From: Lachnospiraceae bacterium
Lineage (GTDB): Bacteria; Bacillota; Clostridia; Lachnospirales; Lachnospiraceae
DNA length: 64,000 nt
Direction: 5' to 3'
Assembly: GCA_910575475.1 (NCBI GenBank)
Contig: CAJTGD010000003.1
Span: 124,001-188,000, forward strand
Part shown: one piece after another, positions 18,725 to 28,500 of the stretch
Numbering within the stretch: the stretch's first letter is position 1
Layout: every line of letters begins with the position of its first letter
Translations under genes and position numbers: made by a program
The notes under the pieces: model-generated
Told to the model about the DNA's origin: nothing
What the model saw: the letters and a program-made list of their open reading frames with translations, nothing else
Databases searched by the model: none

Positions 18725-18804
18725 ATGATGATCTCTCCTTTCTTTGTTACGGTATCATACTGGTTGAAAAATTGAGGGCCAGACGGCCCAGCCCTGATCT
18801 CCAT
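18721..18804 (-). CDS. 27-residue peptide coupled to the holin
   Basis: The peptide begins MEIRAGPSGPQFFNQYD and ends KKGEIII. It has an excellent ribosome site (AAGGAGGTGGCTC before ATG), and its TGA overlaps the holin ATG. No family is recognised. It could be a leader that meters holin translation or a small phage protein of the XkdX size class. It is the first frame after the terminator at 18841-18867 in the direction of transcription. Confidence 0.55.
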   Translation of the reverse strand: MEIRAGPSGPQFFNQYDTVTKKGEIII

Positions 18805-18840
18805 GAGCCACCTCCTTCCGGATGTTTTATGGACTGTTTC

Positions 18841-18867
18841 CAAAATAAAAAAAGACCTTGGCGGTCT
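18841..18867 (-). terminator. Rho-independent terminator after the tail operon
   Basis: On the minus strand, AGACC GCCAA GGTCT is followed by TTTTTTATTTT. It lies 16 bases after the Ser/Thr-rich gene and separates the tail genes from the lysis genes. The stem is short, so some read-through is likely. Confidence 0.7.
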
Positions 18868-18882
18868 GGCTGACGTGTTTCC

Positions 18883-19701
18883 TTAGAGGTCTACGTTGTG
18901 TGAGGTAAAGGTTTCTGTTGATGATACGCTGGTGCTGGATGTATATTCGGAAGCTCTGGATGCAGTCGCTGTCTGAGTAGCCGAGCTGCTTGCTACATTT
19001 GACGCATAGGTTTCTGTGTAACTACTTACTTTTGACGTTTGAGTCCTTGTTACTTCATACGAATTAGTCATACTTATTTTATAGCTCAAAGCAGAATAAC
19101 CATTTGAATAAATAGTAGTATTGCTTATATTTTTTGATATTGTAAAAGACACCGTGTTACTATACGCCGTAAAACTTGTACCCGATGAATTATTCATAAA
19201 CTTTTCAGACGAAACATGTGTCAAAGTGACGCGCCAATAATGATTTCCGTCCCTGTCCATGACAGCTGTTCCCGATACTATCCGTACATACGGTTTACCA
19301 TAATACACAGGATTTTGAGACACGCTTCTTGTGTTATTTCTTGTTGCAATACTCGTTGTACTTTTGGATGTAAACGTCTGTACAGATGTATACTGACTCG
19401 TCCGTGTAGATGAGTAGCTTTGTGGAATAGATATTTCCCGGCTGTCAACATACCTCTGCGCAATATACGCCTCTTTCCCGCTCGCCCCATCCGGTATCCG
19501 CATCCGGAGTGCCTTGTATTTATCATTCAGCGGTTTCGATGTCAGCGCGTATTTCACGACGTCCTCCGCCCCGCTCCCAGTCCTGACGCACAAGTGGCGG
19601 CTCCCCAGCTCCTCCAGCCCTTCAAACTGCGTCCCAGAATAGCTGATGTTTTCCCCGTTCTTATCCCTGATGACCAGCCCGCTCATTCCAGAAGCCCCCA
19701 T
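18883..19701 (-). CDS. Ser/Thr-rich phage protein of unknown function, probable virion decoration
   Basis: The first 90 residues look globular (GMSGLVIRDKNGENISYSG; ALTSKPLNDKYKALRMRIP). The remaining 180 or so residues are dominated by Ser, Thr, Asn and Tyr and end in a stretch of about 55 residues made mostly of S, T and A. It is unusually AT-rich in the middle. The start overlaps the end of the glycosyltransferase gene by 19 bases, so the two are coupled. It lies in the tail-tip module, hence a fibre or decoration protein is likely. The Ser/Thr-rich part would be a natural substrate for O-glycosylation by its neighbour; this is inference. No family is recognised. Confidence 0.65.
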   Translation of the reverse strand: MGASGMSGLVIRDKNGENISYSGTQFEGLEELGSRHLCVRTGSGAEDVVKYALTSKPLNDKYKALRMRIPDGASGKEAYIAQRYVDSREISIPQSYSSTRTSQYTSVQTFTSKSTTSIATRNNTRSVSQNPVYYGKPYVRIVSGTAVMDRDGNHYWRVTLTHVSSEKFMNNSSGTSFTAYSNTVSFTISKNISNTTIYSNGYSALSYKISMTNSYEVTRTQTSKVSSYTETYASNVASSSATQTATASRASEYTSSTSVSSTETFTSHNVDL

Positions 19702-20879
19702 TCATTAAACTTATACTTCTCCTTACACTGCAGCAGCTGTCCGAATGTCCATGACAGTTCCTCACACCCATCCAGAATATATGTATCCAGGTCGATCCAC
19801 GGCTCTGAGAACTGCACGTCCGTATGGGTATGCACGATATGGTATTCATCGATCTTCTCCGTGTAGGTATACGTCTGGTAATACTCCAGGCATTTCTCCC
19901 GGAGCATATTGCAGGAATCCCGCAGCAGATACCAGTCCAGTTCCAGCGCCGGGACATACTCTGTCGTTGCCACCCGCCGGATAAAGGACAAAAACGTGAA
20001 ATACGAGTAGACCGTCATATTCAGGACCGTATGCCGGTACCCGGCCTCCCGCTCCCCATTCCATTCGATCCGGTGCCGCCCCGTATCTTTCATAAAATGT
20101 AAAATATTCACCGAGCCGTTCATAGTATATCCACTTAACATGAAGCCGTAATGCGGATCCTTCCGGCTCTGGCTCCCCTCATTCGGGTACCACAGATAAT
20201 ACAGCTGTTTATCGTCCAGCAGGACCCCCATATAATTCGGATCATGATCCAGGCAGTAAAAGAAGCAGTTCATGAAATAATAATCCTCCGCGTGCCTGGA
20301 CTGTGCCTCGTTGAACCGGACATCATGCTCTTCCAGGAACCTCCTGTTATACAGCTTGGAATTGACCCAGATCCGGTTGCCCGCTTCGATCACCCGTGTA
20401 TGGTGGTCGTCAAATTCAAGCAGCGGGCCGGACACGATTGCCACTGGCTTCTTTGCCTCATCTATGGCTGGCTTCCCTTCCCCATCCAGGATATATACAT
20501 TTCCATCTCCGCCAGGGTTTTCAGCCTTCTGGTAGATATTATCCTCCACCGCCCCGACAAACATTGAGACCGCCAGAGGGGTTGCCAGAAGGTCATCCTC
20601 ATCCTGGAGCATAAAATACTCGTGTTTTGAATGGTCGATCCCGTACTGCCTTGCCAGCCCCTGGCCTGCATTCTTTGGAGTCCGGATGCACCGGATATCC
20701 AGGTATGGCGAAAATTCATCCACCAAGTCCTGGTAATCACAGTCCGTATTCGGGGAACAGTCATTGACCAGGACCACATGGATGTATTCGCTGTGCCACT
20801 GGTTTGCCAGGGCCCGCAGTCCCGGCCGTATGATCTCCGAAGTCCCGTAACAGGGAATGATGTAATCAATATCAAACAT
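19683..20879 (-). CDS. Family 2 (GT-A) glycosyltransferase in the phage tail module
   Basis: The N-terminal 110 residues form a GT-A fold: DYIIPCYGTSEIIRPGLRAL, the nucleotide-binding VLVNDCSPNTDCDY, KNAGQGLARQYG, and the metal-binding acidic motif MLQDEDD. The C-terminal 280 residues are rich in Tyr, Trp and His (HAEDYYFMNCFFYCLDHD) and are not recognised. I choose the ATG at 20879 because AAAAGGAGGAAGAGGACT precedes it. It lies between the collagen-like fibre gene and the Ser/Thr-rich gene on the same strand. It could modify the virion fibre or the host envelope. A host-surface role (serotype conversion) is the alternative, but such genes usually sit in the lysogeny arm and not in the late tail operon. 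Confidence 0.82.
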   Translation of the reverse strand: MFDIDYIIPCYGTSEIIRPGLRALANQWHSEYIHVVLVNDCSPNTDCDYQDLVDEFSPYLDIRCIRTPKNAGQGLARQYGIDHSKHEYFMLQDEDDLLATPLAVSMFVGAVEDNIYQKAENPGGDGNVYILDGEGKPAIDEAKKPVAIVSGPLLEFDDHHTRVIEAGNRIWVNSKLYNRRFLEEHDVRFNEAQSRHAEDYYFMNCFFYCLDHDPNYMGVLLDDKQLYYLWYPNEGSQSRKDPHYGFMLSGYTMNGSVNILHFMKDTGRHRIEWNGEREAGYRHTVLNMTVYSYFTFLSFIRRVATTEYVPALELDWYLLRDSCNMLREKCLEYYQTYTYTEKIDEYHIVHTHTDVQFSEPWIDLDTYILDGCEELSWTFGQLLQCKEKYKFNEWGLLE

Positions 20880-20895
20880 AGTCCTCTTCCTCCTT

Positions 20896-22164
20896 TTATC
20901 CGATCCACATGGCCCCGGTCTTGTCAGACGGTTCTGACCCAAGCACCAGGGTGGGCACTTCCAGGGCGCCGGTCATGGCGTCACCCGCTTTACTGACGAA
21001 ATCATTCTTCAGGTCTTCCGCCTTCACCCGGTCCTTCCAGCCCGGATTCCCTTCCGTGTCCGTCCCCCAGACCTTATCCGCCTGGCCTGCCCCGGAAGCC
21101 ACATAGCCTTCACTGTCAGCCGTATTCTCCTTCCAGGTATCTGTCGTCACATATCCCGCATTGTTGGTCAGGTCCCCTACATCCCGCGGCGCTCCTGTCA
21201 GATCCTTATAATCCCCGGAATAAGCGACCTCCTTCAGGTCTCCGATGATCTTCTCCAGCTTCCCCAGGATAGCCGCCAGCGTCTCCCCGCTCTGGATGTT
21301 CTCCCGCTTTTCCGCAACCGTGAAGGAAACGGACGCATTCTCATCGATGGCACCCTTCGTCCCCGGCTCCCCTTTCAGGTTGTGAAATTCAAACCGGAAT
21401 ACCTTCGCCGTATCCGGGCCGCTGATGGTGATCGCGGCAGATGGCTCCCCGATCCCCGCATCCACCGTCACCTCCGGGATCCCCAGCCCTACAGAGGTAC
21501 CGTCCTTTCCTTTCGGCAGGATGAAGTTCAGGACGGCCTGGCTGGGCGTTCCCACGTTCTCCACCGCGGCCCGTTCCCCGTCCTTGACCTCCCCGATCTG
21601 GATCGTAGCCGACTCCCCCGGAGGCCCCTGCAGCTTCCCCATGTCCTTCCACTGTGTCCCGTCCCATACATAGATATTTTCCCCTATGATATAGGACGCA
21701 TTGGGCTCTGCCTCGGAAGGGAGCTCCTCTACAGAGTCTGCCTTGCCGGTGATGTTGATCGAGGTACCGTCCTTCCCCTTTTCCCCCTTCTCCCCTTTCG
21801 GGATCTTAAACCGGAACCTGGCATCCTTCTCAGTCCCTACATTCTCCACAGCCGCCGATTCCCCAGGCTGTGCCGTGACCACCTCATCCACGGAGACCGT
21901 GGCAGAAAAGTCTCCCCGGTCTGCCGCGTCCTGTAGATCCTGCGCCGCTTTCTGTGCGCTGCTGACCGCGGAATCTGCCCTTGTGACTGCTTCATTTGCA
22001 CCAGCGACCGCTTCTGCCGCCTGTTCTGCCATGTTAACCGCCGCCACTTTCGCAGCAGTTGATTCCGTGTTCACCTTCTCGGCCAGGGAGATCATGCTCC
22101 CCCTGACCTCCTCCCCATAGACTGCTTCCTGAAAAGCCTGTATCTCCTTGCTGATGTCAGCCAT
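20896..22164 (-). CDS. Phage tail fibre protein with collagen-like segments
   Basis: I place the start at ATG 22164 (AAGGTGAGAAGG before it), giving MADISKEIQAFQEAVYGEEV and 422 residues. The YGEEVR-containing N-terminus is a recurrent attachment module of clostridial phage fibres. An alanine-rich coiled coil (about 35-85) follows. Short collagen-like Gly-X-Y runs (GEKGEKGKDGTS, QGPPGES, KGEPGTKG) separate small beta repeats that each contain AAVENVGT. The C-terminal part (AGYVTTDTW, VSKAGDAMTGALEV) is typical of fibre tips. It overlaps the preceding 96-residue gene by eight bases. Confidence 0.85.
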   Translation of the reverse strand: MADISKEIQAFQEAVYGEEVRGSMISLAEKVNTESTAAKVAAVNMAEQAAEAVAGANEAVTRADSAVSSAQKAAQDLQDAADRGDFSATVSVDEVVTAQPGESAAVENVGTEKDARFRFKIPKGEKGEKGKDGTSINITGKADSVEELPSEAEPNASYIIGENIYVWDGTQWKDMGKLQGPPGESATIQIGEVKDGERAAVENVGTPSQAVLNFILPKGKDGTSVGLGIPEVTVDAGIGEPSAAITISGPDTAKVFRFEFHNLKGEPGTKGAIDENASVSFTVAEKRENIQSGETLAAILGKLEKIIGDLKEVAYSGDYKDLTGAPRDVGDLTNNAGYVTTDTWKENTADSEGYVASGAGQADKVWGTDTEGNPGWKDRVKAEDLKNDFVSKAGDAMTGALEVPTLVLGSEPSDKTGAMWIG

Positions 22165-22447
22165 CCTTCTCACCTTCCTTGCAAGCCTTCTCCTGCTTCC
22201 TGCCCTGTTCCTGTTTATCCTGCATGCGCTCCTGGTCCGCACAGGCCTTCTCCCAGGCCTCCCTGTCCTGTATGCGCTCCTGGGCGGCAACTCTGCTCAT
22301 GGCAGAGAGCATCTCCCCCACGATCATCTCCAGCAGAAAAGGCGGCAACTCCGAGTCAGCCACCGCCTGATTGAGTTTTTTCCGGAAATCATCAATCTTT
22401 ACTGTCACCGGTCTTACAGGTTTCCTTTCTTTGTTCCCTTCTGTCAT
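22157..22447 (-). CDS. Small charged phage protein, possible fibre-associated
   Basis: This 96-residue protein starts MTEGNKERKPVRPVTVKIDD after GGAG and TCTTAT. It is mostly charged helix, with a glutamine- and lysine-rich C-terminal third (QDKQEQGRKQEKACKEGEKDG). No family is recognised. The overlap with the fibre gene implies coupled translation, so it may be a fibre chaperone or baseplate linker. Confidence 0.6.
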   Translation of the reverse strand: MTEGNKERKPVRPVTVKIDDFRKKLNQAVADSELPPFLLEMIVGEMLSAMSRVAAQERIQDREAWEKACADQERMQDKQEQGRKQEKACKEGEKDG

Positions 22448-22470
22448 ATAAGACTCCTTTCCCTTCCGTT

Positions 22471-22671
22471 TCATCCCTTGTCCAGTGCCGCAAGAAGCGC
22501 GTCCAGCTTCCCATCGATCCGGAGGAGCAGTTCCGTATCTTTCCCCCCGGCCGTCTGTTCCTTCACATCCTTCAGGATGTTCCCATCCTTTTCGGCCTGC
22601 CCGATCGGATCGCCTTCTTCCATGAGCAGGATCAACTCTTCATTTTGGTTCTCTGTTTTCATAGTTCCCAT
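22471..22671 (-). CDS. Small acidic phage protein of the tail-tip module
   Basis: Starting at ATG 22671 (AAGGAG six bases upstream; ATG 22674 is equally possible), this is a 66-residue acidic helical protein ending DGKLDALLAALDKG. No family is recognised. It lies between the tail lysin and the charged 96-residue protein, in the place where siphoviruses of Firmicutes carry short fibre-associated proteins. Confidence 0.55.
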   Translation of the reverse strand: MGTMKTENQNEELILLMEEGDPIGQAEKDGNILKDVKEQTAGGKDTELLLRIDGKLDALLAALDKG

Positions 22672-22687
22672 CATTTTCTCCTTCGCC

Positions 22688-24844
22688 CTATCCATAATAA
22701 TTCAGATCGATCAGCCGTCCGTTCTTGAACTGCGCCCTTCCGCTGTCCCCCCACTGCGACGCCGTTCCGTCAGGGTTCATCCCTGTCACCTGGACAAAAT
22801 TGATCGTGGCATTGACGCCAGCGTCCTCATATTGGATCCCGGATCCGCTGATCTTTGCGTTCCGGATCCAGCGGTTGTGCATATCCAGGTCACATCCCGC
22901 GTGCAGCGTATCGCTGTCATAATCGCCTATGGAATCCAGCGTATAGGCAAACACCATGGTATAGGCGCTGCTGGTGGCGGTCTTCTTCGCCGCCCATGTC
23001 ATATAGGCCGCCTGGTTCTCCAGGTCGAACACAAGCCCTTTTTTTGATCTGTCGCTTGTCTGGAAGTTCGTCCCGATCTTCCCGATGTAGTAACCGTCCC
23101 GGTAGAAATGGTTCCCGTTCTCATCGAAAGAAGACCGCAGCTTACTATCCTCCACCCCGTTGTCATAGATGGCGATCTCCCCGGGATTGATCTGCACGTA
23201 CTTGCTGCTGTGGTTGAAGCCGTAGATCACCCTGTCATAATACTGCTGTACATAAGAGCCGAAATCTCCCTTTGACACCTTCGTTTCCACCAGCTCAGAC
23301 GTCACTTTCAGGGACGCAGCCAGCTCTACCTCCGCTCCCTGTGCCCTGGTCACCTCGGCGGAGATCAGGTCTTTCGCCACATTGAACTTGGAAACGATCT
23401 CCTCATTCACGGATTCCCGGTACTCCACGGACAGCTTCTCCGCAGTGACGGTACCGGCCTTGATGAACTCTCCCAGGAATACGCCGTCTATGGTCCAGGC
23501 ATTGAGATATGGCCCCTCGAAGCCCGTCCTGGAAAAGCCGATACCGTTCATGTTGATCTGCATCACATGGGTAGCATCCTCTTTATTCGGGGCGTTCATA
23601 TACAGGTCCCGGAGCCACCGGCCGTCCTCATCGTATTCCGATAACTTATAACCGCCCTTGGAGCCGGTCATCATGGCCGTGGCGTTGTCGATGGCGGACT
23701 GCATCCAGGAGGTGGTCTGGCGGACGTTATCCAGTTCAGTACTGACTTTGTTGTTAGAATCCTTCATCTGGGATGTATAATTCTTCCGGACGGTCGTGCC
23801 AAGTGTCAGACGGTTCCGGTCCGGCTCCTGCAGGTAAATGGTCATCTCCTGCACCGGGAAGGTCCTGTCCATCCCGTAGGGCCAGGCCGACGCATGGACC
23901 ATATCTCCCAGAGCGAACGCTTCATAGTTGTTGTCCAGATCAGACAGATCCAGGGCAGTGAGTTCCAGCACCATGCTCTCATACTGGTGATCCTTGAGCC
24001 ACTCCTCCCCCTTCTTTTTCAAGTTCGCCGGAACCGTCACGTCATCCCAGGTGACCACCTTTTTCACCCAGCCGTAACGCTCTACAGCTTCCGGGATGTA
24101 TAAGTAATCCACGCCTCCGTTGACCGATGTAATGTCTGTATAAGCCTCCAAGCCTTCAATGGGGCTCTCTTCCAATCGAGCCCCTAGCGGGATCACCGCC
24201 GTTGCCAGATCCTCCGCGCTGCAAGTTTCCGCATAGTCCAGCAGGTTCGTGCCGAACTCAATGGGCTGCTCACAGTATTTTCCATACTCTGGCAGTGTGA
24301 TCCAGTCAAGATATCTTACGCCGTCCACCTTCCGGATCCGAAGATATCCGCCCAGACGGTCCACCAGCTTCTCCCGAATCGCGTCCAGGGTAGATTCCCG
24401 GTTCGTGTACCGGTACAGGCTGTCGTTTGTATCATGGATTGTCACGATCCCCACGTAGAAGCGTTTCCGCTCCTCGACCTGGCTGTTGTGGATGTTCAGC
24501 CAGGTCTCCAGTATCTGCCGGGTGGTCAGGTCGTGGTACTCCGCCTGGGGCTGGATGCTGTCGTGGAGGAAAGCCAACTCACCGATCGCAAATACATTTT
24601 TTATATTGTAGGATTCCTTCCCGCTCTGACGTACTTCCCCGTAGAAGATCTCTTTATCGTCTTTCATCACTTGGATCATGGATACCCGATTTTCAAGCTG
24701 CCCATACTCCGGATTTTTGTCCGTAATGTCAAATTCAAAGGAACCCGCATCGTTTAAGAGCAGCTTCAATTCCGAATCCTGTATGCAGTTTATCTCATCT
24801 CCCGGATAATCCAGAATCTTTCCATCAACATATACCGTGTACAT
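22688..24844 (-). CDS. Phage tail protein / tail-associated lysin (Tal, minor structural)
   Basis: The N-terminal region (MYTVYVDGKILDYPGD; EFDITDKNPEYGQL; VSMIQVMKDDKEIFYGEVRQ) matches the prophage tail endopeptidase family that forms the hub of the tail tip. Residues 1-370 are the hub with beta domains. Residues about 480-540 are coiled coil (NEEIVSKFNVAKDLISAEVTRAQGAEVELAAS). The C-terminal 180 residues look like a beta-rich receptor-facing region. At 718 residues it is within the family range. I see no clear peptidase active site. The stop overlaps the small downstream gene and the start overlaps the Dit stop, so the module is tightly coupled. Confidence 0.83.
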   Translation of the reverse strand: MYTVYVDGKILDYPGDEINCIQDSELKLLLNDAGSFEFDITDKNPEYGQLENRVSMIQVMKDDKEIFYGEVRQSGKESYNIKNVFAIGELAFLHDSIQPQAEYHDLTTRQILETWLNIHNSQVEERKRFYVGIVTIHDTNDSLYRYTNRESTLDAIREKLVDRLGGYLRIRKVDGVRYLDWITLPEYGKYCEQPIEFGTNLLDYAETCSAEDLATAVIPLGARLEESPIEGLEAYTDITSVNGGVDYLYIPEAVERYGWVKKVVTWDDVTVPANLKKKGEEWLKDHQYESMVLELTALDLSDLDNNYEAFALGDMVHASAWPYGMDRTFPVQEMTIYLQEPDRNRLTLGTTVRKNYTSQMKDSNNKVSTELDNVRQTTSWMQSAIDNATAMMTGSKGGYKLSEYDEDGRWLRDLYMNAPNKEDATHVMQINMNGIGFSRTGFEGPYLNAWTIDGVFLGEFIKAGTVTAEKLSVEYRESVNEEIVSKFNVAKDLISAEVTRAQGAEVELAASLKVTSELVETKVSKGDFGSYVQQYYDRVIYGFNHSSKYVQINPGEIAIYDNGVEDSKLRSSFDENGNHFYRDGYYIGKIGTNFQTSDRSKKGLVFDLENQAAYMTWAAKKTATSSAYTMVFAYTLDSIGDYDSDTLHAGCDLDMHNRWIRNAKISGSGIQYEDAGVNATINFVQVTGMNPDGTASQWGDSGRAQFKNGRLIDLNYYG

Positions 24845-25581
24845 CAGAGACTCCCTCCCCTGTATTCTACTTTCACTTTTCCGGTTCCCGAAAAATATAA
24901 GACCACGTCCTCCTCACCGCCTACCGAAATCTGAGGAAATCGATTCCATCCCGCCTTCAAGCGAAAACGATGCCCCTGATAATCTACACTGAAATCAGGG
25001 CTGTTTTGCGATACAAAAAATTTCGGAACAGACCGCATATTCCCTTTTGGGATGTTGATTTTATTTTCCTCTGCCGTTATCTCTACTTCTCCAATGTACC
25101 GGATCACACCGGAAACAAAACTAAATGAGTCCCATTTCCACGGTTCCTGGGAATCTGCCCGCTCATATTTATACGGAAATGCATCCAGTGTTATTTCTAT
25201 AGAGCTGTATACCTGATCCTCTTTCACGCTTTCAACAGAGAGCCTTCCTTCCCAGTAGTAACCTGGATCAGAATCCAAAGTCACCTTCATTTTTTTGCCG
25301 TGGCAGTAATTTTTCATCCGGGAGCTGATCCCATGCCATATCTCAGGCCGCCGATCGAGAAGGATAAAGCTGAATACAAGTGTACGGTTCTTATATCTGA
25401 CCGGGCCAAATGCCTCTGTCATGTCAATATGTCCATCCCCTCCCAGCACATCAATCACCTTTGTCTTGGCTTCTGGTGAAGAAATGGAGATAGAAATGAG
25501 AAGCAGTCCCCAATCCCGGAACGTATGCTGATCCCCGATGCTGATTCCTGTCTGCGACATGTATTCTTTCATTTCCATCAC
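24844..25581 (-). CDS. Distal tail protein (Dit-like)
   Basis: This 245-residue protein sits between the tape measure and the tail hub, the invariant place for Dit. FGPVRYKNRTLVFSFILLDRRPEIW and the following KVTLDSDPGYYWEGRL are the typical N-terminal ring domain. The C-terminal half is a small beta galectin-like region. The start may be MMEM or MKEYMSQ. It forms the hexamer that joins the tail tube to the tip. Confidence 0.82.
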   Translation of the reverse strand: MMEMKEYMSQTGISIGDQHTFRDWGLLLISISISSPEAKTKVIDVLGGDGHIDMTEAFGPVRYKNRTLVFSFILLDRRPEIWHGISSRMKNYCHGKKMKVTLDSDPGYYWEGRLSVESVKEDQVYSSIEITLDAFPYKYERADSQEPWKWDSFSFVSGVIRYIGEVEITAEENKINIPKGNMRSVPKFFVSQNSPDFSVDYQGHRFRLKAGWNRFPQISVGGEEDVVLYFSGTGKVKVEYRGGSL

Positions 25582-28500
25582 CCCATTTCTGCTCTTGTAT
25601 TCAACACTCCCATTCTATCGTTGATCAGCGGTGCAATGACCTTTGCCAGAGTCCTTCCACCGACATTCATGCTGCTTTCTACTTTGACCCCGCTCATTGC
25701 TGCAGCGATTCCATTTATAAGCCGGTCATAATCAATCACAGCTCCGTCTGCGGAATTATGATTGATACGCGCGGCTTCCTTTGCATATTTTACAGATATA
25801 TCATGCGGGATCACCTGGGTTCCATTCGGAAGGTAAGTCAGCTCACCACGCCCGCCTTCATTCATCCGGGCAAACCCTCCCTGCCAGTCATCGGTTCCCC
25901 TTGCCAGGTATGGGATATATCCAATAGATACACCCGGGATCATATTGATCAGTCCGACTGCCGCATTGATTCCGCTGATCACACCATTCACAAACCCCTT
26001 CACCTGGCTGACCAGCTGATTGACAGCCGATGCAATCCCGGAGAACACACCGCTTACAAATGAGGTCAGCCCATTCCATGCGGATTTTATACCGTTAAAT
26101 ACACCGGTAATGAAACTCCGTACATTCCCCATAACCGATGAGACCACAGAGTAAATGCTATTAAACACACTGCCCACGACCCCTGTAAGCGTTGAGATCA
26201 CTGTGCTGACGGCATTTATGACCGTTGATATGAAGTTGGAAATGTTACTGAACACACCGGATATAATGCTGAATACCGTACTGAATATCCCCGTCACCGT
26301 TCCAATGATAGTCCCGATCACCTGTATGACCGTAGCTATGATATCGGCAATAAAGGTCACGATCGGAGAAATCGTTGCCATAACCGCAGATATCACGGAC
26401 CCTATAAAGGAAATAATCGGATTGACCGCCGAGATGATCCCAGATACCACAGAGACTACTACAGATAGCACATCCATGATGATCGGGGTCAGGGTCTGGA
26501 TCACACTCATGACCACATTCAATATCGCTATGATCGCCGGCATCACTGCGGAAGCCACATTGCTCAGCACGGTGATTATATTTGTGATGACTGGTAACAG
26601 TGTACTCACAAGCTGGGCTATCATCGGCGCGAGTGCTGCAAAAATCTGGCCGATCACTCCGGCTATCTGCACAAGAAATGGAGCCAGCTGATTGATCAAA
26701 CTTACAAGGACAGGCAAAACCGTCGAAACTACCTGGAGCACGGTATTGATTATCTCAGAAATAACAGGCATCAGGTTTGCCAGCGCCGACTGAATTGCCG
26801 GCATCACAGCGGATGCAATTCCTCCGATCGTTGCCCCTAAAGTTGTAAATATCGGTACCAGCGAACTTCCGATCATACTAACCAAGGTCTGAATCTGGGG
26901 GCCAAAATTCTGAAACAATAACAAGATTGTTTTCAGCGGAGGACATAAAAGTCCCAGGATGGATGTAAAAGCAGTCTGGAACCCTACAGCCCCTCCCAGG
27001 CCTGCGGAAAAGCCTTCCGTCAATCCGGACACAAAACCTTTAAATGTATCATATGCCGTTGTAATGACTGACTTCACGGTTTCAAACATTGCAGTCATTG
27101 CAGGGACAAAGCCCTGTATTGCTCCGAGCATTCCATTTCCTATAGATGCAAACGCATCTGGTATGGCCTCTAACGTCGGTTGAATCTTTGCATAGATATC
27201 GCCGAACTCAATTCCTGAGATGATACCCTGCAGTTTATCCTTAACCGCCTGCACTTTCTCCACAACACCACTGAAATCAATACCAGATACAAAACTCTGT
27301 ACTTTTCCAGCCGCAGTCTGAAGGATTTCATAAAGTCCCGAAAGATCAATACCGGACACCAAGGACTTCACGTTCTCCGCAAAGCCTTGTAATCCTGCAA
27401 ACACACCGCTGAAATCCGCATTGGATAGCGCACTGAGCATATCCTGAAATCTTGTCCTGATCTCTTCAAACACACCGGACAGCACCGGCATCAGACCAGA
27501 CAGCGCGGATTGAATCTTTCCGCTTATCACATCCCAGGCCGCAGTAACGCCTGTCCGGAAGCTCTCATTTGTTTTCATGAGGTAAGCAACCCCCGAAGCA
27601 AGAGCAGTGATCGCTGCCAGAGCTATCCCAGCCGGTGAAGCAATCATTGAGACTACACCCAGCACGGAACTGAATCCCGTGGTCAGCTTTCCTGCAATCT
27701 TTAATGCGGGCCCCAATCCAACAGCTACAGCAGTACCTATCCCCGCCCCTTTTATGATCAGTCCCTGCATAGACGGCGACAGGCTGTCAAATCTGGCTTT
27801 CAGCCCCTGGATCCCGGATATCACACTTGAAAATGCTTCCCCAAACCTGACACCCAGATCCGCGGCTTTCTCTTCCAGGATTCCCAGCGAATTATTAAAA
27901 TCGGTTAGCATCGGCTTTAAAATGGAAAAGAAACCTCCCCCTTTGCCCCCGGCATCCAGAAAATTCGCCCCGATTCTTGAAATAGATGCCCCGATATTTG
28001 AGATGGCTGCGGTAAACGAAGATTCTCCCATGATCTTCGCCGCGCCGCCGATATTCTTCTCTATGGCATCCAGGAACATCTGGGAAGAAATCTGCCCTTC
28101 GGATGCCATTTCTTTCACTTCCGCCGCTGTAATTCCTGCGGCTTCCGCCAACCACTGATAAATGGGAAGGCCCCTGTCCGCCAGCTGGTTCAAGTCATCC
28201 GTATACGCAATCTGTGAGGTCTGAACCTTATTTATGATGGATCCCATATCCGCCATAGATGCCCCGGCGATCGCGGCCGCATCCGCTGTCAGGGACAGAT
28301 ACCTGGTCAGCTCCTTCCCTGGCTGGATCCCAGCTGCAACCGCACTTGCAGCAGTCGTAGCGGCCGCATCCATTCCGTAAGAAGTACCCTTTACTGATTC
28401 CATAGCGGAGTTCATGATTTCTGTAACACTTTCCGCATCGTGCCCGAGACCTTTCAGCTTTGCTTTTGCGTCATCAATACCGGTCAGCCGGTTAAATCCT

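Noticed and set aside
26100..26700. Plus-strand frame of 178 codons inside the tape measure gene
   Set aside because: It is a low-complexity mirror of the Val/Ile-rich tape measure region, with no independent signals.
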